The notes beneath the pieces were generated by a model. It did no database searches, was not told where the DNA came from, and saw only the letters and a program-made list of their open reading frames with translations. A program made the position numbers and the translations under genes. A stretch of DNA of 64,000 nucleotides from Anaeromyxobacter soli (GTDB taxonomy: Bacteria > Myxococcota > Myxococcia > Myxococcales > Anaeromyxobacteraceae): NCBI RefSeq assembly GCF_022808855.1, contig NZ_JAKZLF010000011.1:1-64000 (forward strand). The letters run 5' to 3'. Positions 7,918 to 17,393 of this stretch are shown one piece after another (the first letter of the stretch is position 1; each line of letters opens with the position of its first letter).

Positions 7918-8592
7918 TCAGGCGCCCAGGCGCGCCGCGAGCCGCCGCAGCGCGAGCTCGGTCTTCCCGTCCTCGATCTCCCCGGCCTCGCACGCCGCGA
8001 TCGCCGCGTGGAGCTCGCGCCAGGCGAGCAGCGCTCCCTCCTCGAGCGGCGAGCCGTCTCCCTCGTGCGGCGCGTCGTGGATCCCGTCCACGTCGGGCCG
8101 CGGCACCTCGCCGGCGAGGAGGTGGATCTTCTCGGACACGATCCCGGGCAGCGGGAAGAACGGACCGCCGAGCAGCTCGAGGCGCTCCGGGACGATCTCG
8201 ACGCCGGCCTCCTCGCGCGCCTCCTCCGCGCCGCGGCGGCGCAGCGCCTCGAGTCCTCGCTCTCCAGGCTCGAGCACCCCCGCCACGATCTCCTCCACGA
8301 GCAGGTACTCGGGCTCGGGGAGCGCGGCCGGCTTGCCGCGACGGAAGTACGCGGCGGGCCGCAGCCCGCGGCGCGTGAGGATCTCGATCCCGCGCGGCGT
8401 CCGTGCCCAGAGCACGACGGCCACCGCGTCCAGCGTCGGCCGGTCGATGACGTCGATCGGGTAGACGGGCGAGGTCGTCCCGTCGGCGCGGCGGTTTTGG
8501 GCCCGGTAGCGCTTCAGGCGGAGGAAGCCCTCGTCGCAGCGGGCGCGCCCGGTGTAGTCCTCGACGATCTCGATGGCGGCGATCTTCGGCAT
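7918..8592 (-). CDS. Nudix hydrolase (ADP-ribose pyrophosphatase-like)
   Basis: 224 residues. The Nudix region runs from about residue 95 to 130, with a recognisable AEEAREEAGV core. It is preceded by LPEPEYLLVEEIVAGVLEPGE, the layout of ADP-sugar pyrophosphatases that hydrolyse nucleoside diphosphates linked to another group. The Nudix box is slightly divergent at its start. The C-terminal half has FFPLPGIVSEKIHLLAGEV, typical of NudF-type enzymes. Start ATG at 8592. It converges with the diheme cytochrome gene and diverges from the ferritin-like pair. Confidence 0.8.
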   Translation of the reverse strand: MPKIAAIEIVEDYTGRARCDEGFLRLKRYRAQNRRADGTTSPVYPIDVIDRPTLDAVAVVLWARTPRGIEILTRRGLRPAAYFRRGKPAALPEPEYLLVEEIVAGVLEPGERGLEALRRRGAEEAREEAGVEIVPERLELLGGPFFPLPGIVSEKIHLLAGEVPRPDVDGIHDAPHEGDGSPLEEGALLAWRELHAAIAACEAGEIEDGKTELALRRLAARLGA

Positions 8593-8748
8593 GCGGGAAA
8601 GCCTGCACGCGCTCCGCCCACGCGCAAGCGCAGACCTCGCCGGGGCACCCGCCCTGCTCTTCGCGATCGTCCGAGCGTCCCTCCGTCTCCCCGCCGGGGG
8701 GTAGTGGACTGGATCCATCGATGACAACCTTTTCCGCAGGAGGAACCG

Positions 8749-9225
8749 ATGAAGCAGTCGGAGGTGAGCAGGGAGCTTGCGCGGCTGCTGGCGCTCGAGA
8801 TCGACGCACTCCACGCTTACGACGCGGCCATCGCCTGGGTGGGCGGGCCGAGCAGCGCGATCGGCGGGGAGCTCGCGCTGTTCAAGGTGGAGCACCAGCG
8901 GCACGCGCTCGCGCTGCACGAGGCGCTCCTCGGGATGGGTGCCCGCCCCCCGGAGGTCGAGCCCGACGTGAAGGGGGTCGTCATCGGCGCGCTCACCCCG
9001 CCGCGGCGGCGCCTGAACCCGCAGGAGGTGCTCGAGGCGATGCGCAACAACGAGCAGCTCACGACTGCGGTGCACCGCAAGGTGCTCGCCGTGCCGTTGC
9101 CCGAGGACGTCCGCGCGCTCGTGGAAGGGGCGTACGCGGACGAGGAGCGCCACCTCGCCTGGATCGAGGAGGCGCTCGCCCGCGCGCTCTGGTTCCAGAC
9201 GTCCCCCGTCGCCGCCCTGCCGTAG
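8749..9225 (+). CDS. Ferritin-like (DUF2383-type) protein, copy 1
   Basis: 158 residues, start ATG 8749 with a perfect AGGAGG at 8738-8743. All-helical pattern with the ferritin-like metal-ligand positions E.DA..AYDAAI, EHQRHALALHE and the C-terminal DEERHLAWIEEAL. Such four-helix proteins bind a di-iron or similar centre, and bacterial DUF2383 proteins have no fixed function (stress, metal handling). The partner at 9298 is a clear paralog with the same spacing of E and H residues. Iron binding is inference from the residue pattern. Confidence 0.75.
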   Translation: MKQSEVSRELARLLALEIDALHAYDAAIAWVGGPSSAIGGELALFKVEHQRHALALHEALLGMGARPPEVEPDVKGVVIGALTPPRRRLNPQEVLEAMRNNEQLTTAVHRKVLAVPLPEDVRALVEGAYADEERHLAWIEEALARALWFQTSPVAALP

Positions 9226-9297
9226 CCGGGGGCGCCCGTCCGAGGCGCGATGCGCCCGCCGCGACGCGTCACCAGCTTCTCGACGGGAGGACCGCAG

Positions 9298-9765
9298 ATG
9301 AACGTGCACGAGATCGCCGAGGAGCTGACGAACCTCTTGCAGCTCGACGCCGACGCCGTCGTCGCCTACGACCGCGCCATCGAGGCGATCGGCGACGGCT
9401 GGATCGCGACGGAGCTGGCGCGCTTCCGGCTCGACCACCAGCGCCACATCCTCGAGCTCTCGAAGGCGCTGCTCGACATGAACGTGCGCCCGCCCGGGGC
9501 GAAGCCCGACATGAAGGGGGCCCTCCTCGGCAGCGTCACCGGCCTGCGGGCCCGGCTCGGGATGGAGCAGGCGCTCCGCGCGATGAAGCCGAACGAGGAG
9601 CTCACCACCTCCACCTACGCCCGCGCCGTCGCCAAGCCGTTCCCGGACGAGATCCTCGAGCTCGTGCGCAGGGGCTACGCCGACGAGCAGCGGCACCTCG
9701 CCTGGATCGAGCGCGCCATCGACCAGAGGACCTGGGAGCAGCACCAGCCCGGCGCGGCGACCTGA
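9298..9765 (+). CDS. Ferritin-like (DUF2383-type) protein, copy 2
   Basis: 155 residues from ATG 9298, with GGGAGG eight bases upstream. It aligns along its length with the preceding gene: AVVAYDRAIEAIG versus ALHAYDAAIAWVG, DHQRHILELSKALLDM versus EHQRHALALHEALLGM, and DEQRHLAWIERAI versus DEERHLAWIEEAL. The pair is therefore a tandem duplication with kept E..H metal ligands. An in-frame ATG at 9250 exists but has no ribosome binding site. The two genes are probably co-transcribed (72-base gap). Confidence 0.75.
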   Translation: MNVHEIAEELTNLLQLDADAVVAYDRAIEAIGDGWIATELARFRLDHQRHILELSKALLDMNVRPPGAKPDMKGALLGSVTGLRARLGMEQALRAMKPNEELTTSTYARAVAKPFPDEILELVRRGYADEQRHLAWIERAIDQRTWEQHQPGAAT

Positions 9766-9790
9766 CCCTCGACGCGCAGGTGCGCGTCGC

Positions 9791-9828
9791 AGAAACGAGA
9801 ACGGCGCGCCGTCCAGGACGGCGCGCCG
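9791..9828 (-). terminator. Intrinsic terminator after acnB (minus strand, possibly bidirectional)
   Basis: A perfect 12-bp inverted repeat (9802-9813 with 9817-9828, three-base loop). Read on the minus strand it is followed by TTCTCGTTTCT. It lies between the convergent ferritin-like pair and acnB and can serve both. Confidence 0.85.
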
Positions 9829-9863
9829 CTCAAGATCGCAGGCCCGGTATCGTGTGCCGCAGG

Positions 9864-12413
9864 CTACGCGACGACGCGGAGCCCCTGATACCCCTCGAGC
9901 TCGTCGAACTGCAGGTACCGGTACACCTGGCCCGCCTTCGGGGCGATCTTCTCCTGGTACGCCGCGAAGTACTCCGCCGGCGTGGGCAGGCGCCCGAGGG
10001 TCGCCGCGACGGCGCCGAGCTCCGCGGAGCCGAGGAACACCTTGGCGCCGTTGCCCATGCGGTCGTCGAAGTTGCGGGTCGAGGTCGAGAAGACCGTCGC
10101 CGCGTCCGGCACGCGCGCCTGGTTGCCCATGCAGAGCGAGCAGCCGGCGATCTCGATCCGGGCGCCGACGGCGCTGTAGGTCGAGTAGTACGCCTCGTCC
10201 TTCAGCTGCTGCTGGTCCATGCGCGTGGGGGGGCAGATCCAGGTGCGCACCGCGGGGTTGAACTTCTGGCCCTTCCAGAGCTCGCCGGCCGCGCGGAAGT
10301 GGCCGATGTTCGTCATGCACGAGCCGAGGAACACGTCGTCGATCTTGGTGTTCGCGACGTCGCTGAGCTTCTTCACGTCGTCCGGGTCGTTCGGGCAGGC
10401 GAGGATCGGCTCGGTGATCTGGGCGAGGTCGATCTCGATCACCGCGGCGTACTCGGCGCTCGCGTCGGCGGAGAGGAGCTCCGGCTTCGCGAGCCACGCC
10501 TCGGCGGCCGCGATGCGGCCGGCGAGCGTCTTCGCGTCGCCGTAGCCGTCGGCGATCATCTTCTTCATGAGCGCCACGTTCGAGCGCAGGTACTGGGCGA
10601 CGCTCTTCTCGGAGAGCTTCACCGCCGCCGCCGCCGCGCTCCGCTCCGCCGCGGCGTCGGTCAGCTCGAACGCCTGCTCCACGGTGAGGTCCGGCAGCCC
10701 CTCCATCTCGAGGATCCGGCCGTTGAAGACGTTCTTCTTGTTCTTCTTCGGGACGGTGAGGAGGCCCTGCTGGATCGCCCAGAACGGGATGGCGTTCACG
10801 ACGTCACGCAGCGTGATGCCGGGCTGGAGCTTGCCCTTGAAGCGGACGAGCACCGACTCCGGCATGTCGAGCGGCATGAACCCGAGCGCGCCCGCGAAGG
10901 CGACCAGGCCGGAGCCCGCCGGGAACGAGATGCCGAGGGGGAAGCGCGTGTGCGAGTCGCCGCCCGTCCCGACGGTGTCGGGCAGGAGCAGGCGGTTCAG
11001 CCACGAGTGGATGACCCCGTCGCCCGGGCGGAGCGGCACGCCGCCGCGCTCCTGCACGAACTGCGGGAGCGTGCGGTGCATCTTCACGTCGGCCGCCTTC
11101 GGGTAGGCCGCCGTGTGGCAGAACGACTGCATGAACATCGGCGCCTGGAACTTGAGGCAGGCGAGCTCCTTCAGCTCGTCCGCCGTCATCGGGCCGGTCG
11201 TGTCCTGCGAGCCGACCGTCGTCATCCGCGGCTCGTAGTAGCCGCCGGGCAGCGCGCCCGGGAGCCCGCACGCCTTGCCGACCATCTTCTGCGCGAGGGA
11301 GTAGCCCTGGCCCGGCTTCGGCGTCGGGTTCGTGACCTTCGCGAAGAGGTCGGTCGGCGGGAGGCCCGCGGCCTTGCGCGCCTTCTCGGTGACGGCGCGG
11401 CCGATGGTGAGCGGGATGCGGCCGCCGGCGCGGTACTCGTCGGCGAGCGTGTTCGGGGAGAGCTTGAAGGTCGAGAGGACCTCGCCCGCCTCGCTGCGGA
11501 GCTCGCCCTTCACGGTGTCGACGATGACGACGTCGCCCGTCTTCAGCTTCGTCACGTCGGCGCGGATCGGGAGGGCGCCGGAGTCCTGCGCCGTGGCGAA
11601 GAAGATCGGGGCGATGACGCCGCCGATGATGACGCCGCCGCGCTTCTTGTTCGGGACGAACGGGATGTCCTCGCCGATGGCCCACTGCACGCTGTTGCAG
11701 GCGGACTTGCGGGAGGAGCCGGTGCCGACCACGTCGCCCACGAAGGCGACCTGGAAGCCCTGCGCGCGGAACTCCGCGATGGTCTGGAGGCCGCCCTTGA
11801 AGCGGGTCTTGCCCATCGCGAGCGCGTGGAGCGGGATGTCGGGCCGCGTGGACGCGTCGCCCGCGGGAGAGAAGTCGTCGGTGTTGATCTCGCCGTCGAC
11901 CTTGAAGACCTTCACCTTCACCTGGGCCGGGACGCCCGGGCGGCTCGTGAACCACTCCGCCTTGGCCCACGCGTCGAGCACCTTCTTCGCGGCGGCGTTC
12001 GTCTTCGCGAGCGCGACGATCTCGTCGAACGCGTCGTAGACGTAGGTCGTGTGGGAGAGCGCCTTCGCGGCCTCGTCGGCCAGCGCCGGGTCGGCGAGCG
12101 CCGCGACGAGCGGCGGCACGTTGTAGCCGCCCATCATCGTGCCGAGGAGCTGCACCGCCTCCTTCTTGGAGATGAGCGGCGAGCTCTTCGCGCCCTTCGC
12201 CACGTCGGCGAGGAAGCCGGCCTTCACCTCCGCGGCCGGGTCGACGCCCGGGGAGACGCGGTCGCGCAGGAGCCCGAGGAGGAAGGCCTCCTGGCCCTTG
12301 GGGGGGCTCTCGAGCAGCTTCACGAGCTCGCGCGTCTGCGCGGGGTCGAGGGGCTTGGGCGGGATGCCCTGCGCCTTCCGCTCCGCCTCGTGCTTCAGGT
12401 ACGCCTCGATCAC
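9864..12413 (-). CDS. acnB: Aconitate hydratase B
   Basis: 849 residues (E. coli AcnB is 865). Converts citrate to isocitrate in the TCA cycle, using a 4Fe-4S cluster. The AcnB domain order is visible: N-terminal HEAT-like helices ([19 protein letters not shown]), the swivel domain ([31 protein letters not shown]), then the catalytic domains with [16 protein letters not shown] and the C-terminal cluster-binding [14 protein letters not shown] and [17 protein letters not shown] start at 12413 follows a strong GGAGGAGG. It appears monocistronic, with its own terminator. Confidence 0.95.
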   Translation of the reverse strand: MIEAYLKHEAERKAQGIPPKPLDPAQTRELVKLLESPPKGQEAFLLGLLRDRVSPGVDPAAEVKAGFLADVAKGAKSSPLISKKEAVQLLGTMMGGYNVPPLVAALADPALADEAAKALSHTTYVYDAFDEIVALAKTNAAAKKVLDAWAKAEWFTSRPGVPAQVKVKVFKVDGEINTDDFSPAGDASTRPDIPLHALAMGKTRFKGGLQTIAEFRAQGFQVAFVGDVVGTGSSRKSACNSVQWAIGEDIPFVPNKKRGGVIIGGVIAPIFFATAQDSGALPIRADVTKLKTGDVVIVDTVKGELRSEAGEVLSTFKLSPNTLADEYRAGGRIPLTIGRAVTEKARKAAGLPPTDLFAKVTNPTPKPGQGYSLAQKMVGKACGLPGALPGGYYEPRMTTVGSQDTTGPMTADELKELACLKFQAPMFMQSFCHTAAYPKAADVKMHRTLPQFVQERGGVPLRPGDGVIHSWLNRLLLPDTVGTGGDSHTRFPLGISFPAGSGLVAFAGALGFMPLDMPESVLVRFKGKLQPGITLRDVVNAIPFWAIQQGLLTVPKKNKKNVFNGRILEMEGLPDLTVEQAFELTDAAAERSAAAAAVKLSEKSVAQYLRSNVALMKKMIADGYGDAKTLAGRIAAAEAWLAKPELLSADASAEYAAVIEIDLAQITEPILACPNDPDDVKKLSDVANTKIDDVFLGSCMTNIGHFRAAGELWKGQKFNPAVRTWICPPTRMDQQQLKDEAYYSTYSAVGARIEIAGCSLCMGNQARVPDAATVFSTSTRNFDDRMGNGAKVFLGSAELGAVAATLGRLPTPAEYFAAYQEKIAPKAGQVYRYLQFDELEGYQGLRVVA

Positions 12414-12671
12414 GGTCGCTCCTCCTCCCGACGGAACGTGGCGCCCGCCAAAGGGCGAGAAAGCCGGCGGCGAGCGCAGGTCGGGAAAGCTCGGGCCGTA
12501 TAGCACGTCGGGTCGGCCGGCGTCACCGGCGACCCTGCCGAAAACCTCGCGAGAACGGGTGTTTGCGGGACCCCACCGGTCCACTTTCGAGCGGATCCGC
12601 GCGCGTGGACCCGGCCGGCGCGGCCGCGCCCTGGCGAGCTGCGGCGGGAGGGACGGGACCCCGAGGCCGGG

Positions 12672-14990
12672 TCAGGCCTTGCCCGGCGTCGTCTCCGACC
12701 GGTACTCGTACCGGCGGTACCGGCCCGAGCGGCCGTAGCGGCCGCGGTTCGTGTCGACCTGGTTGAGGATTGCGCCCTGGACCCGCACGCCCCCCTGGCC
12801 GAGCTGCTTCACCGCGAGCGTGATCTCGTGCACCGAGTGCGCCCCCGCCCGGAGGACGAGCAGGTTGACCCCGGCGTGGCGCGCCACGAGCGTGGGGTCG
12901 GTGACGGCGAGCACGGGCGGCGTGTCCACCAGCACGAGGTCGTAGCGCTTCGAGAGCTCGGCCAGCAGGTGCTGGAAGCGGTGGCTCGCCAGGAGCTCGG
13001 CGGGGTTCGGCGGGATCCGCCCCGTCGAGAGGACGTCGAGCCGCTCGACGGACGTGCGCCGGAGCGCCTGCTCGAGGGTGACCGCGCCGCTCACCACGTC
13101 GGAGAGCCCGGGGGCCCGCTCCAGCGAGAAGTAGCGATGGAGCCGGCCGCGGCGAAGGTCCCCGTCGACGAGCACGACGCGCCGGCCGGCCGCAGCGAGG
13201 AGGTGCGCGAGGTTGACGGACACGAAGGACTTGCCGACCGCGGGCGCCGGCGCGCCGAGGGCGATGATGTTGTTCCGGGCCTCCACGAGCGCGAACTGGA
13301 GCGCCGTGCGCAGGCTGCGCAGCCCCTCGACGGCGAGGTCGTCGGGGGCGGCCTGGGCGAGGGCCGCGCGGAACGAGCCGGGGATCTGCCGCGCCTCCCG
13401 ATCGAGCTGCAGCTCCACCTCGGAGTGAGGGACCATCACGAACACGGGCAGGCCCGTGCGCGCCTCGATCTCGTCCGGGTCGTCGGAGCCCTCCGTGAAC
13501 GCGTTGCGCGCGAGCGCGACCCCGACGCCGAGGCCCAGCCCGACGAGCAGCGCGACCACGAGCACGAGCGGCTTGTTCGGCCGGGCCGGGTCCTTCGCCG
13601 TCTCGGCGGGATCGAGGACCGTGACGTTCCCGATCACGCCCGAGCGGGCCACCTTCAGCTCCTGCGCCTTGTTGAGCACGAGGACGTAGAGCTCCGACGC
13701 GACCTTGACGTCGCGCGCGAGGCGCGCCGCGTCGAGCTCCAGCTCGGGCAGCGCGCGCATCTCCTCGTCGAGGGAGACGTGCTCCTTCTGCATGCGCGCG
13801 ATCTTCTGCTGGACCGCGATGACCGCGGGGTGGCTGTCGGTGAAGCGCTGGCGCAGGTCCATGAGCTGCAGCTGCAGCTCCTGCAGCGCCGTCTCGATGC
13901 GCACCGCGCGGCCGAGCACCGCCTCGGTCGCGGCGGAGATGTCCATCGAGCGCTTCTGCTGCTGGTAGGCGTTGAGGGCCGCCTCGGCCTGGTCGACGTT
14001 CCCCTTGAGCTGGGGAAGCTGCGACTCCAGGAAGGCGAGCATCTGGCCGTTCTCCGCGTTCTTCCGCTCCACGTTGCGGCGCAGGTACGCCGCCCCGATG
14101 GCGTTGAGCGTCGCGGCGACCTGCTGCGGGTCCCTCCCCTCGAGCTCGGCCACGAGGACGTTCGTCTTCTTCGCCGTCTCCCGCACGGTGAGCGCGTCGC
14201 GCAGCTCGGTGATCACGTCCGGCCGGTCCCGCTTCAGGAGGACGAACTCCGTGCCGGGCCGGGCCACGAGCTCGCGGATCACGACCTCGACGGCGGCGCC
14301 CCCCTCCCCTCCCGACGCCCGGGCGCCCACCGCCCCCTCGACGAGCGCGGACCCCTCGGCAGCGAGCCGGTAGCGCCCCCCCTCGAGCGCGGTGAGCACG
14401 AGCGGGACGTCCACGAGATCCTCTCCGACCGCGAGCTCCTGCACGCGGACGCGCTCGCCGCCCCAGCCGTAATGCGCGAGCCCGAGCCGCGGCGCCGCCG
14501 GAGCGCCGCCGCGCCAGTGGCGCGCGAGCGTGGCGCCCACCAGGGGCGCGCGGCGCGGCTCCGCCTGCACGTCGAGCCCGAGCTCGTCCACGACCGCGCC
14601 GATGAGGGTCCGCGAGCGGATGATCTCGATCTCCGTCTCGGCCGGCGACGCGGCGTCGCCGATGAACCCCGAGAGGTCCTCGAGGCCCGTCAACGTCTGC
14701 TTGCGATCCTCCATCTGGAGCACGAGCGCGGCCTGGTACACCGGGGTCGCGAGGATGAGGTAGGCGACGGCCAGCGCGACCACGGCGAGCGCGACGCCCA
14801 CGACGCCGCGGTGGCGCTCCCGCAGGACGCGGAACACGTCCGTCAACGGCACTTCCTCGCGCGCCCGCGGCAGCGGCGGCGGCAGCTGCTGCTGCTGCAC
14901 CACGTCGCCGATCGTCCCCGCTCCGAAGTTCACCTCGACGACCGCGTCGTCGTTCGCCCGATCGTGTGGCATCTCTGGTTCCTTGCGCAT
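12672..14990 (-). CDS. Wzc-type polysaccharide co-polymerase / tyrosine autokinase
   Basis: About 772 residues. Inner-membrane protein controlling polysaccharide chain length and export. The N-terminal Wzz-type domain has two membrane segments (VALAVVALAVAYLILAT near the start, LVLVVALLVGLGLGVGVAL in the middle) flanking a long coiled-coil periplasmic part. The C-terminal BY-kinase has a Walker A ending VGKSFVSVNLA, Walker A' VVLVDGDLRRGR and Walker B DLVLVDTPPVL. The tail holds a tyrosine cluster, GRYGRSGRYRRYEYRSE, the usual autophosphorylation site. The TGATG junction with the upstream gene supports ATG 14990; an ATG at 14972 with AAGGA upstream is an alternative. It is the last gene of the minus-strand sugar operon. 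Confidence 0.9.
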   Translation of the reverse strand: MRKEPEMPHDRANDDAVVEVNFGAGTIGDVVQQQQLPPPLPRAREEVPLTDVFRVLRERHRGVVGVALAVVALAVAYLILATPVYQAALVLQMEDRKQTLTGLEDLSGFIGDAASPAETEIEIIRSRTLIGAVVDELGLDVQAEPRRAPLVGATLARHWRGGAPAAPRLGLAHYGWGGERVRVQELAVGEDLVDVPLVLTALEGGRYRLAAEGSALVEGAVGARASGGEGGAAVEVVIRELVARPGTEFVLLKRDRPDVITELRDALTVRETAKKTNVLVAELEGRDPQQVAATLNAIGAAYLRRNVERKNAENGQMLAFLESQLPQLKGNVDQAEAALNAYQQQKRSMDISAATEAVLGRAVRIETALQELQLQLMDLRQRFTDSHPAVIAVQQKIARMQKEHVSLDEEMRALPELELDAARLARDVKVASELYVLVLNKAQELKVARSGVIGNVTVLDPAETAKDPARPNKPLVLVVALLVGLGLGVGVALARNAFTEGSDDPDEIEARTGLPVFVMVPHSEVELQLDREARQIPGSFRAALAQAAPDDLAVEGLRSLRTALQFALVEARNNIIALGAPAPAVGKSFVSVNLAHLLAAAGRRVVLVDGDLRRGRLHRYFSLERAPGLSDVVSGAVTLEQALRRTSVERLDVLSTGRIPPNPAELLASHRFQHLLAELSKRYDLVLVDTPPVLAVTDPTLVARHAGVNLLVLRAGAHSVHEITLAVKQLGQGGVRVQGAILNQVDTNRGRYGRSGRYRRYEYRSETTPGKA

Positions 14991-17026
14991 CACAGCGGCG
15001 ATGCGACCCCGGAGTCCCTGCCGTCCAGGCCGCCCACGCGGCCGCGTGGACCGCCGCGCTCGGTCGTCGCGCGCGAGCTCGTGCCGTCGCGGCCGTTCCG
15101 CGCCGGGCCGCGGTAGGTGGGGACGATCGTGCGCAGCGCGGCGAGGATGCCGGCGGCGTCCCCGCGGTCGGCGAGCCGTTGCAGCTCGTCCATCCGCTCG
15201 CGGAGGTCGGGCGGCGGCGCCGGGCTGTGCGTCACCCGGATGCGGTTCCTCACCACGAGCGAGCGCTCCTCCTGCTCGGTGAGGACCTCCTCGCACAGCT
15301 TCTCGCCCGGGCGGAGGCCGGTGTAGACGATGTCGACGTCCTCGCCCGGCACGTGGCCCGACAGCGTGATCATGCTGCCCGCGAGGTCGGCGATCCGGAT
15401 CGGCTCGCCCATGTCGAGCACGCAGAGGTCTCCGTGGCCGCCGAGCCCGGCGAGCAGCACGAGGCCGCACGCCTCCGGGATGGTCATGAAGTAGCGCGTG
15501 CAGTCCGGGTGCGTCACCGTCACCGGACCGCCGCGGGCGATCTGGCGCTTGAAGATGGGGACGACGCTGCCCGCCGACCCGAGCACGTTCCCGAACCGGA
15601 CGGCGGTGACGCGCACGCGGGAGCGCCGGGCCAGGTCGCGCACCACGAGCTCGGCCACCCGCTTGGTCGCGCCCATCACCGAGGTCGGGTTCACCGCCTT
15701 GTCCGTCGAGATGAGGACGAAGCGCTCGGCGCCGCACGCGTCCGCCATCCGCACCGCGTTGAGCGTGCCGAACACGTTGTTCTTCACCGCCTCCGCGGGC
15801 GCGTCCTCCATGAGGGGCACGTGCTTGTGCGCCGCCGCGTGGAAGACGTCCTGCGGCCGGTAGCGCAGGCCGAGCCGGCGGAGCGGCTCCGCCTCGCGCA
15901 CGTCGGCCACTTCGGCGTGGAGGTCGAGGCCCGGGAAGTCCTCGGCGAGCGCGAGCCGGCGGAGATAGAGCTCGTTCTCGTTCATGTCGACCATCACGAG
16001 CTGGTCGACGCCGTTCCGCGCGAGCTGGCGGCACAGCTCGCCGCCGATGCTCCCGCCGGCGCCGGTGACGAGGGCTCGCCGGCCCTCCACGAGCCGCCGG
16101 ACCTCCGACTCGTCGAACGCGACCGCGGCGCGTGGGAGGAGGTCCTCGGGCGAGATGTCGTCGAGCCTCGCCCCGGAGAGGCGCCCCTCGAGGTCGGCCC
16201 ACGACGCGGGGACGATCTTGAACCGGACGCGCGAGGTGGCGCAGAGCGCGATGATCTCGCGTACGCGCGCCGCGGGGGTTCGCGGATCCGCGAGGAGCAC
16301 CGACGCGACCCGATGCTGCCGGATGATCTTCGGGAGGTGCTGGATCCCGCCCAGGATCGGGATCCCGGCGATCCGGCAGCGCGCCATGTGCCCGTCCTCC
16401 TCGACGAACCCGACGAGCTGGTAGCCCGGGTTCGGGGAGCGGAGCAGGTCGCGTGCGAGCAGCTCGGTGGCGTGACCGGCGCCGACGATGACCGCGCGCG
16501 GCGCGCCGGCGAGCGACTGGGACCAGATCCCCGCCCACCGGAACGCCGCCCGGGGCAGGAAGCGCGTGGCGCCGAAGGCGCTCGCGGAGAGGAAGAGCTC
16601 GAGCGCGAAGACGGTCCGCGGCAGCGGGAGCTCCAGGAGCTTCGTCGCGGCGACGAACAGCACGGAGCCGGCGACGCAGGCCGCGGCGATCCGGAGCGCC
16701 TCGGCGAGGCCCGCGAGCCGGAAGGACCAGCGGTGCAGCCGGGCGAAGCCGTTGCACGAGACGCGGATCGCCATCAGCGCGGCCGTCGCGACCGGCAGCA
16801 TCTGCTCGTACCGCAGGGGGATCTCGCCGTCGAAGCGGAGCCAGATCGCGGTCCGGAGCGCGACCATCGCCGCGATGCCGTCCACGGCGAACATGACCGC
16901 GTAGCGCGCCCCCGCGGACGCTCGCGCGCCCGCCTCGGCCACGCGCATCGCTCCCGCCACGACGGCGCGCAGCCTGCGCAGGGAAGCCTCCCCGCCGTCC
17001 AGCTGGACGGATCCCCCTTGGCCCAT
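14990..17026 (-). CDS. FlaA1/CapD-type nucleotide-sugar 4,6-dehydratase/epimerase, membrane-anchored
   Basis: 678 residues. Several N-terminal hydrophobic segments (to about residue 170) precede a Rossmann CoA-binding-like domain (VIVGAGHATELLA) and then an SDR domain with GAGGSIGGELCRQL and HAAAHKHVPLME. The catalytic region is STDKAVNPTSVMGATKR, where M replaces the usual Tyr of YxxxK, as in UDP-GlcNAc 4,6-dehydratases (PglF, WbpM). These make the UDP-4-keto-6-deoxy sugar used by a DegT aminotransferase, and one is encoded nearby. ATG 17026 is preceded by GGAGGAAGG. Its stop overlaps the Wzc start, implying coupled translation. Confidence 0.9.
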   Translation of the reverse strand: MGQGGSVQLDGGEASLRRLRAVVAGAMRVAEAGARASAGARYAVMFAVDGIAAMVALRTAIWLRFDGEIPLRYEQMLPVATAALMAIRVSCNGFARLHRWSFRLAGLAEALRIAAACVAGSVLFVAATKLLELPLPRTVFALELFLSASAFGATRFLPRAAFRWAGIWSQSLAGAPRAVIVGAGHATELLARDLLRSPNPGYQLVGFVEEDGHMARCRIAGIPILGGIQHLPKIIRQHRVASVLLADPRTPAARVREIIALCATSRVRFKIVPASWADLEGRLSGARLDDISPEDLLPRAAVAFDESEVRRLVEGRRALVTGAGGSIGGELCRQLARNGVDQLVMVDMNENELYLRRLALAEDFPGLDLHAEVADVREAEPLRRLGLRYRPQDVFHAAAHKHVPLMEDAPAEAVKNNVFGTLNAVRMADACGAERFVLISTDKAVNPTSVMGATKRVAELVVRDLARRSRVRVTAVRFGNVLGSAGSVVPIFKRQIARGGPVTVTHPDCTRYFMTIPEACGLVLLAGLGGHGDLCVLDMGEPIRIADLAGSMITLSGHVPGEDVDIVYTGLRPGEKLCEEVLTEQEERSLVVRNRIRVTHSPAPPPDLRERMDELQRLADRGDAAGILAALRTIVPTYRGPARNGRDGTSSRATTERGGPRGRVGGLDGRDSGVASPL

Positions 17027-17393
17027 CCTTCCTCCCTCCCAACCCGTACCCGTCCTTCGATGGTGCACGCTTGCAGGTATGCGCGTTGTGCTCACACGTC
17101 GAGTCCTTTGGCCCTCGGGCATGAGAGTTCGCCCGGCCGGCGCAATCTGAATGGGGCCGACCTCGTCCGGTGCTCTCGCGACGGCGGCGGTGAAGCGTTC
17201 GTTTCCCGCGCGATGGCGCGCGCGGTGAGTGAACGCAAGCCCACGCGGGCGCGTCCCACGAACCACATGCACGCTCGGTGGATGCCCGCCTGCTCGGATC
17301 CCCGGGAAGGCTCGCGATCGAGGAGCGCGCACGCGGCCCGCCCGTGGAGGCGAGGGCGTCCGGGCCCATCCGGCGGCGCGTGGACGTCGGTCC
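17027..17393. other. Intergenic region, 367 bp, within the polysaccharide locus
   Basis: Separates two same-strand blocks (UDP-sugar dehydrogenase above, FlaA1-type dehydratase below). It probably carries the promoter of the dehydratase-Wzc pair. Only the ribosome binding site next to 17026 is clear; no credible gene or promoter consensus was seen. Confidence 0.5.

Noticed and set aside
8721-12503. Very long open frame on the plus strand opposite acnB
   Set aside because: Antisense shadow of a GC-rich gene. The translation is Arg/Ala/His-rich without family motifs, while the minus strand encodes a full aconitase B.
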